From assembly GCF_041146395.1 (NCBI RefSeq), contig NC_091001.1, positions 101,640,965-101,704,964 of the forward strand: DNA of 64,000 nt. Reading direction: 5' to 3'. Source of the stretch: Eulemur rufifrons (lineage: Eukaryota > Chordata > Mammalia > Primates > Lemuridae). How positions within the stretch are numbered: position 1 is the stretch's first letter; every line of letters begins with the position of its first letter. The notes under the pieces are model-generated. The model made no database searches. It was not told where the DNA came from and saw only the letters and a program-made list of their open reading frames with translations. Of this stretch, positions 58,601 to 64,000 are shown in pieces. Made by a program: the position numbers and the translations under genes.

Positions 58601-60049
58601 GTAACTGCAACCCTGGGCGCCCGAGCTCAGTAAGGGGAACGCGGGCAGGACTCTCGGGTTCCTTGTCACTGCGCGGCTGGTGCCTTCTCTTTCGCCGTGT
58701 GTCCGAAGGACGCTCTTGCCAAACGAATGTTGCAGAATCTTTGTGAAAGTGAGAGCAGGATGGTTGGGGGGTCCTACGGGCTCAGAGACTTCCCGCGCGG
58801 AGTCCTCGGCCTCTGACCTCGGGGGAACGAGGGGGCGGGCCTCCGCCGCTCCTGCCGCCAGCGCGTAGCGCTCCGCGGGACCTGGGGCAAGGTGCCTGCG
58901 TCCTTCGGAAGTCAGTCTGTGGGCCCCCTTTAAGAAACTGGAGCAACTTCGGCGGGCACAAACTTTCCCGAGATGCGCTCCTAGCTCAGGCTGACTTACT
59001 TGCCTTACTGAGCTGATGAAAAAGGAGGGGAGAGTGAGTGGATGGCCACAGCCACGGCCGACCGCTCCGGGGACAGGTGCATGCCCCAGCCCGGTAGCGC
59101 TTTAGTGAGAGTTTGTCTTTTGAGGAGTTGTGCTGCGTCCGGTATGAGGCCGACTATGCTTAGGCGCTCAGGACTGCGTGTCCGACCTCCACCTCGCACT
59201 CGCGCTCTGATTTAGGAATATTCTCTACAGGGTGATTGCTCTGTGTCCTCAAGGCCCAGAGCATACCCCTCTAATGCCCTGGTGCGGGGAGGCAATGCAG
59301 AGGCATAGAGCACTGCTTCCAGTTCGAGACCCCCGCGCCGCAGTAGTGGAAACACTATGGAGCCTCAGTGTCTCGGGGCAGGGGACTGGAAGGGAAGAAT
59401 TCTTTTACTCCCCGGACTGCCTCCTAATCCAGCCTTCAGGAAGGAAGGTAGAAACCTGCGGAAAGAGGGAAGGAGGTGAGGGGCTTCCTGCTGAACTAAT
59501 TTCTCTCCCAAAATGTCTCTGATAAGAAGAATGAAAACCACTGTCCAGTCCTTTTTCAGCAACTCGGGCAGTAGCGAGGTAGGCTCTGAGAGCGTAAAGT
59601 AGTTGCGAGGGGTTCTTTGTTGCCATAATTTGCTAAATTTCGTCCAAGCTAAGAGCTGCGCCTTGGCTCTTGGGAACGGAAACCACGTGCAAGGCTAGTC
59701 TCCCGTGTTCACAGCCTCTTAGGGAAGAGAAGGGCTGGAGGCGACGGGGGGCGACCGGTGGGTAGATGTTCTAACTCAGGCTCCTCGAAGTAATTGCAGT
59801 TTCATTAAAATTGGGGAGAAGATCGCAGAGGACCCAGCGGGCATTTAAGTGCAGAGGGATGGCCGCCTCGCCGGTGGGTTTCTTAGATCTCGTTAGTTGG
59901 GAAAATGCTACACAAGTATTCGGTGCTGGTCAGTCCTCCCGACGGGGTTCCGGACGCCTGTCACCACTCGTGTTGGGGATTCGATGTCAAGGATGATTTT
60001 CTTGGGTTACTGCTGGGCTCCTCCAGGCGCACGCTCATGGAGTTCGCTC

Positions 60050-60140
60050 CGTCCTCATTAATGCAAGCAGTTAACTTGCTCACGCTCAATTAGCCCCGAA
60101 TAAACCACTTTAATAGACTTTGCACACTTCATTAATGCCC
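60050..60140. promoter_or_regulatory. Candidate intronic enhancer with repeated homeodomain-type sites
   Basis: The decamer tcattaatgc occurs at 60,055-60,064 and again at 60,129-60,138. Each holds the palindrome cattaatg. Between them are caattag (60,087-60,093) and cactttaatag (60,106-60,115). Four TAAT/ATTA cores in 85 bp inside a GC-rich intron resembles a homeodomain-bound enhancer. Function is inference. Confidence 0.4.
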
Positions 60141-61269
60141 AGCATAAGGCTGGCGGCAGACCCGGGATTGGCGCTCCCTCGCGCGAGTCCGGGACGCCAG
60201 AGCCCGTGCGGCGGCGCAGGGACCTGGAAGCCAGAGCGCGATTGCCTTTCCTGTGCGTAGTTGGGACCCTTACTCGCACCTTTTAGGTCCAGAAGCCCGA
60301 GCTCCTTGCGGAGTGGATGCCTGGCCTGGGGAGACGTTTTCTTTCTTGAGTTTAAAGATCGAAAGGATTTGCACTGGGGATCCGGGGTCAGGGAAACAGG
60401 AGCCGGAGAGGCCAGCGTTCGCTCATCTTCTCCGGCAGGAGAAGCCAGTATGAGGCTGTGTTTTTTTCTTAGCCTGACCGCCTGAAACCGGATCGTGCTT
60501 TCGGCCCATTTTGAGACTAGTGTAATGAGCCACGTCTCGAACGAATTTCGTCCCCAGCAAAGTCGTTGGCGGGAGCCTGGGGAGCCCTGGCCTCGGAATG
60601 CGGCAGAAAATAAGAAACTGGCTGGGCCGCTGAGGAAAATAAATGTAGTGTTGGGAGAAACAGGATCGGGCAGATAGCCCGGAGAGGTTGGCTCCCAAGA
60701 GCCATGGGAGCTGCGAGCTCCCCTGGCCCCCTACGGAGCCCAAGGCCGCTCTGGTCTTCTCCGCTTCTAGGCGGAAGGCGAAAAAAGGCCTGGTGAGTTT
60801 GGTGGATTCTCCCACCCGGGCACGGAGCGGGTTCTGCCGGTGTGCAGCCACGGCCGCTCGCCCGGCCTTCCATAGGGCAAGCACCCGGAGGAGCAAGCGG
60901 AGGCCTCCGCGTCGCCAGGCGGGCTCCGGAGACCAGGAGATAAGGATCTGATTTCCAGCGCCCGGAGGGAAGAAGAGGTGACAACAAATCAAAGAGCGCT
61001 CAACTCACCTAAATCCCGGCCGACCTTTGAAGTTGGCGAGTCTTCTCCTCCTCCCCCTTCCCCAACCCAAACGAGTCCCAGCTCCCTCTCTGGCCCAATT
61101 CGTATTTTGCTTTGCTTTGTCTCAGAGCTCCGGGATGGTCTCGGTTTGTCCCTGGCACGACCTGTGTTGGAGCACTAAAGATTAGTGCGGAGGCCATGGC
61201 TCTACTGGCAACGCGGGCGCTGTAGCTCCAGGGTCCGGGTCACCGCAGATACGTACCTCCCCTAGCCCT

Positions 61270-61335
61270 GAAGCTGAATTAATTGCAGCAGTCATTTGGT
61301 TTTCACCCGATTGCTAATTTAACCTGGGCAGGCAA
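61270..61335. promoter_or_regulatory. Second TAAT-type cluster in intron 1
   Basis: gaattaattgcag (61,276-61,288) and gctaatttaac (61,313-61,323) in a repeat-free stretch. A weaker version of the block at 60,050-60,140. Confidence 0.3.
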
Positions 61336-62456
61336 ATCTCAGCCTGTCTATGGTGTTTGTATCTGGCATCCCCAGCCAGGCCTTTTTCCTTAGGGTGCAC
61401 CACATAACCAGCGACCCTCCTGCCAGCTTCCAAAGAAAAAGATTTTCTGGGTCAAGATTGTCCTCATTCCTTCTGGGAATAGGTGCTGCACATCCCTAGA
61501 TAGGGGTGGGCATTTAGAGCCTTGCTTGCAGCAAAAGGCAGAGGAGTGTACCCTGGGCCTTGGCCTGGACCAAAGGTCTGCTAGTCCTAGGGAGGGGGCG
61601 CTATGAACTGAGGAGCCAAGCAGGGACCTGCACATCCCAGGGCAGAATTATTATTCCAGGTTAGAGGAGAGGACTGAGGAAGAGAAGGAGAGGAATTAGC
61701 AGTAAAGAAAGAAGTCAGCAGCAGGGGATTGAGATTGGGAAAGGAGAAGGGAGTTTCAAGGACCCTGCACTGACAATGACTTCTTGAGTAGCCCTAAGCT
61801 CTGAGCCAGAAGTTCAGCCTTTGGGCCTCCAGAGGCTCCCTGCTACTTTAGACTTTACTCTTCTCTGCCCTTTCCTCCACTGGACAGACTTGAGTTAGGA
61901 GTGTCTGGAAAAGGTAGAGGTAAAAGTCCTCTTTGCAGAGCCCAGACCTTTCCACAGAGTCTGGAGACCATGGCAAAAGGCGGCCAAGAGATGCCAGTCC
62001 CTGGTCACTTCAGTGTGGCTTCCCTCTGACCTCACTCAAGCTCCCTGACCTTGTAGTTGGAGGGTGCATAGACCAGGGCAACAGAGGCCTGACCTCAGTG
62101 CTCTTGCCCATAGTCACATCCACCTGCCCAGGGCTCACCAACATTCTGACAGCTTAAAGATCCTGCTCTCCTTTCCTGTGGGGGAGTGTGGGTGCCAAAG
62201 CCCCCCTGTGTGAGTGAGATGTCTGACTGAGTGAGTAAATGATCATGGGTGTCAGCACCCTCCTTGAAACAAGCAACTGCAGAGAGGGTAATGCCAATGG
62301 AGTTCGCTAACAGTAAGGCAGGAAAGCAAACATGAGGTCAAAGTTGAGAGTTTTGAGAAAGATGACACGACTTCTTTGGCTTCTGGAAGCCAAACTGAAG
62401 GTCAGCCAGAAGACCTTAACATGCAGGAGCCAGGAGGGGTGTGAATTGTGTGCATG

Positions 62457-62484
62457 CGTGTGTGTGTGTGTGTGTGTGTGTGTG
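62457..62484. repeat. (TG)n microsatellite
   Basis: About fourteen tg units in intron 1. The open frames across it on both strands are artefacts. Confidence 0.95.
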
Positions 62485-63075
62485 ATGGTTTCTGCATTTC
62501 GTAGCCAGTGTTGTGCCATAAAACACTGGTTGTCATAGTTTATCTTTGCCCTCGGCTGTCAAGTGTACTTCAGAATGTGTGAATCTGTGTTTATCCATCA
62601 GTGTGCATTTCTGTGTTTGTTTATCTGCACATGAACGTGTGTGTGTTCCCCAACTCCTGTTATTTTTGTAGGGAAGTGTAATTCTGTGTTGACCCAGGCT
62701 TGCCTGGCCGTCAGTTTCTACATGCCAGTTTTCCTGTGCTTGTGCCTTTCTCAGTGTCCCGTATACAGTGGGCCCTTATTTTAAGTTGGTTGCTTTGCAT
62801 AGAATTTAGTTTCCTACTGGTTTCTTTATAAAGCTGTGTGTCTCTGCCCTCAGAGGGGTCCCTCAGACTAGGGAGGGTTTGGAAAAGAGGGCTCCGGGGC
62901 ATCCTATGTTCCCATCTTCCTTGGGAGGGCAGTGGGTTCCCTGGGTGGGGTCTTAGACTCTGCAGCTCCTGAGCTGGGAGGAGGAGAGGGTGTGGCTGAG
63001 CTGGAATTCAGGAGGAAGGTGACCTACCCTGAACTTCTCTTTTCCTGTCCCCCTCCCTTCTTCCTTTCTTTGCAG

Positions 63076-63107
63076 ATCGAGATTGAGAACCCACTGCAGC
63101 TACCACA
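63076..63107 (+). other. OSR1: OSR1 exon 2, 5'UTR part
   Basis: 32 nt between the acceptor and the ATG. It contains the stop codon of the possible upstream ORF. The main start has an excellent context (A at -3, G at +4). Confidence 0.75.
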
Positions 63108-63772
63108 ATGGGCAGCAAAACCTTGCCAGCGCCAGTGCCCATCCACCCATCCCTGCAGCTCACCAACTATTCCTTCCTTCAGGCAGTGAACGGCCTGCCC
63201 ACAGTGCCCTCGGACCACCTGCCCAACCTATACGGTTTCAGTGCGTTGCATGCTGTGCACCTGCACCAGTGGACGCTGGGCTACCCCGCCGTGCACTTGC
63301 CGCGCTCCTCTTTCTCCAAAGTGCCCGGTGCCGTGTCCAGCCTGGTGGACGCGCGCTTCCAGCTGCCGGCCTTTCCCTGGTTCCCTCATGTCATCCAGCC
63401 CAAGCCCGAGATAACCGCTGGAGGCAGCGGTCCAGCGCTCAAGACCAAACCGCGCTTTGATTTCGCCAACCTGGCCTTGGCTGCCACGCAAGAAGATCCG
63501 TCCAAACTTGGCCGCGGAGAGGGCCCCGGTTCCCCCACGGGTGGGCTGGGCGCCCTCCTGGATGTGACCAAGCTGTCTCCAGAAAAGAAGCCCACGAGGG
63601 GACGTCTGCCTTCCAAGACCAAGAAGGAGTTCGTCTGCAAGTTCTGTGGCCGCCACTTCACCAAGTCCTACAACTTACTGATCCACGAGCGGACGCACAC
63701 TGACGAGCGGCCCTACACCTGTGACATCTGCCACAAAGCCTTCCGGAGGCAAGACCACCTACGGGACCACAG
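63108..63772 (+). CDS. OSR1: OSR1, odd-skipped related transcription factor 1 (exon 2 coding part; partial)
   Basis: A nuclear C2H2 zinc-finger DNA-binding regulator of intermediate mesoderm, kidney, heart and limb/joint development. The ATG at 63,108 opens [20 protein letters not shown], the shared OSR1/OSR2 N-terminus. Residues 28-60 ([24 protein letters not shown]) are OSR1-specific and exclude OSR2. A conserved PRFDFANLA motif is at 115-122, and the basic run KTKKEF (170-175) precedes the fingers. Finger 1 has C177, C180, H193, H197. The linker is TDERPY. Finger 2 has C205, C208 and H221, and its second His lies in exon 3. The donor ag|gtgcgg follows nt 2 of codon 222 (Arg), giving 665 nt here. 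The mammalian protein has about 266 residues, so about 44, including finger 3, lie beyond the window. The frame stays open 42 codons into the intron, which is readthrough and not product. The coding region is intact. Confidence 0.97.
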
Positions 63773-64000
63773 GTGCGGCACTGTGGGTGGCCCAAGGGGA
63801 AGCTCACAGACTGCTCCTGGCCTCACTTTCCTCCTCCCTAATGAGATTCATGAGACCCCCTACTGGCTCCAAGTCTCCCAGCTTCTGGGAATTCCTTAAA
63901 ATCAGAAGGAAACCATAGGACGCTCAGGGATAGGTTTTGGAGCCTGAGCAGAGAAAATGTTGGGATGAATTGTACCTAAGTCTAAGTCAGGTGTCCTTGA
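63773..64000 (+). other. OSR1: OSR1 intron 2, 5' part (truncated by window)
   Basis: Starts gtgcggca. An in-frame stop (taa at about 63,897) ends the apparent extension of the reading frame. No acceptor or exon 3 is present before the window ends. Confidence 0.85.

Larger units (their letters stand above)
57950..58900 (+). promoter_or_regulatory. OSR1: OSR1 promoter CpG island
   Basis: Dense CpG and GC-rich sequence with several SP/KLF-type G-rich words (58,212-58,275, including ggggcgg at 58,254) lies directly upstream of the predicted exon 1 and continues into intron 1. A CCAAT-type word occurs at about 57,895. A long G-run (58,261-58,272) precedes the TATA-like element. Developmental transcription-factor genes such as OSR1 typically have such islands under Polycomb/Trithorax control. 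That control is inferred, not visible. Confidence 0.75.
58601..63075 (+). other. OSR1: OSR1 intron 1
   Basis: It begins gtaactgc and ends with a polypyrimidine tract and ag at 63,074-63,075 (tttctttgcag). At about 4.5 kb it carries the rest of the CpG island, further CpG-rich stretches near 60,150-61,000 and the TAAT-rich block at 60,050-60,140. It also has a (TG)n at 62,457-62,484. No interspersed repeat is obvious in the first 3 kb, which is unusual compared with the desert upstream. Confidence 0.7.

Noticed and set aside
60423..60992. 189-codon - strand open frame in OSR1 intron 1
   Set aside because: CpG-rich DNA has few stop codons, the product has no recognisable domain, and several frames overlap it. 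It is worth dismissing only after a transcript check.
61590..61603. CTCF-like word agggggcgcta in intron 1
   Set aside because: Only the right half of the motif is present. The left half (ctagg) does not match.
63083..63656. Antisense and alternative-frame open frames of 92-142 codons over OSR1 exon 2
   Set aside because: They are GC-driven shadows of the OSR1 coding frame.
63108..63772. OSR2 as the identity of the terminal gene
   Set aside because: The zinc fingers are nearly shared, but the region around residues 28-60 and 91-113 matches OSR1 and not OSR2.
63773..63899. Extension of the OSR1 frame to 263 codons
   Set aside because: The frame continues past a proper splice donor into intron 2. 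Real OSR1 continues with the rest of finger 2 and a third finger from exon 3.

Overview
This is nuclear DNA from a mammal, almost certainly a primate. It contains two dimeric Alu elements and a free left-arm Alu monomer, which are primate-specific SINEs. The low Alu density and the lemur/galago-like right arm of the Alu at 37.2 kb suggest a strepsirrhine rather than a human or other anthropoid. The species call is inference. The only protein-coding gene I can support is the 5' part of OSR1 (odd-skipped related transcription factor 1), on the + strand at the right edge.

Layout. Positions 1 to about 53 kb are a gene desert. It is made of degraded interspersed repeats (L1, L2, MIR, MER5-type hAT, MLT1/MST MaLR LTRs, a mariner remnant, Alus) separated by unique-looking DNA with no convincing exon. 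The largest repeat block is an old, fragmented + strand L1 at 7.2-12.4 kb. The most layered spot is 36.5-38 kb, where an LTR abuts a mariner-type element that is split by an Alu whose tail grew into a ~260 bp polypurine microsatellite. At 43.0-44.3 kb lies a shrunken MaLR retroelement (LTR, short internal piece, stub of the second LTR) with an Alu inside its first LTR. At 34.1 kb there is a likely retrocopied mRNA 3' end on the - strand.

From about 53.3 kb the base composition changes: GC and CpG rise and repeats nearly vanish. A CpG-rich block at 53.3-54.1 kb carries a strong CTCF-like motif, and a second lies near 55.2-55.6 kb. The OSR1 promoter CpG island spans about 57.95-58.9 kb, with a TATA-like element at 58,289. 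OSR1 exon 1 (noncoding, about 58,320-58,600) ends at a consensus donor. Intron 1 (58,601-63,075) holds a repeat-poor, TAAT-rich block near 60.05-60.14 kb that looks like an enhancer. Exon 2 starts at 63,076, the ATG is at 63,108, and coding sequence runs to a donor at 63,772, cutting zinc finger 2 between its two histidines. Exon 3 is outside the window.

No bacterial-type systems, CRISPR arrays, tRNA/rRNA genes or novel gene clusters were found. The observations most worth checking are a 96-codon upstream ORF in the predicted spliced OSR1 5'UTR that is in frame with OSR1, the intronic TAAT-rich block, the CTCF-like site, the nested mariner/Alu/microsatellite, the retrocopied 3'UTR, and a 20 bp exact direct repeat flanking a small hairpin at 33.6 kb.
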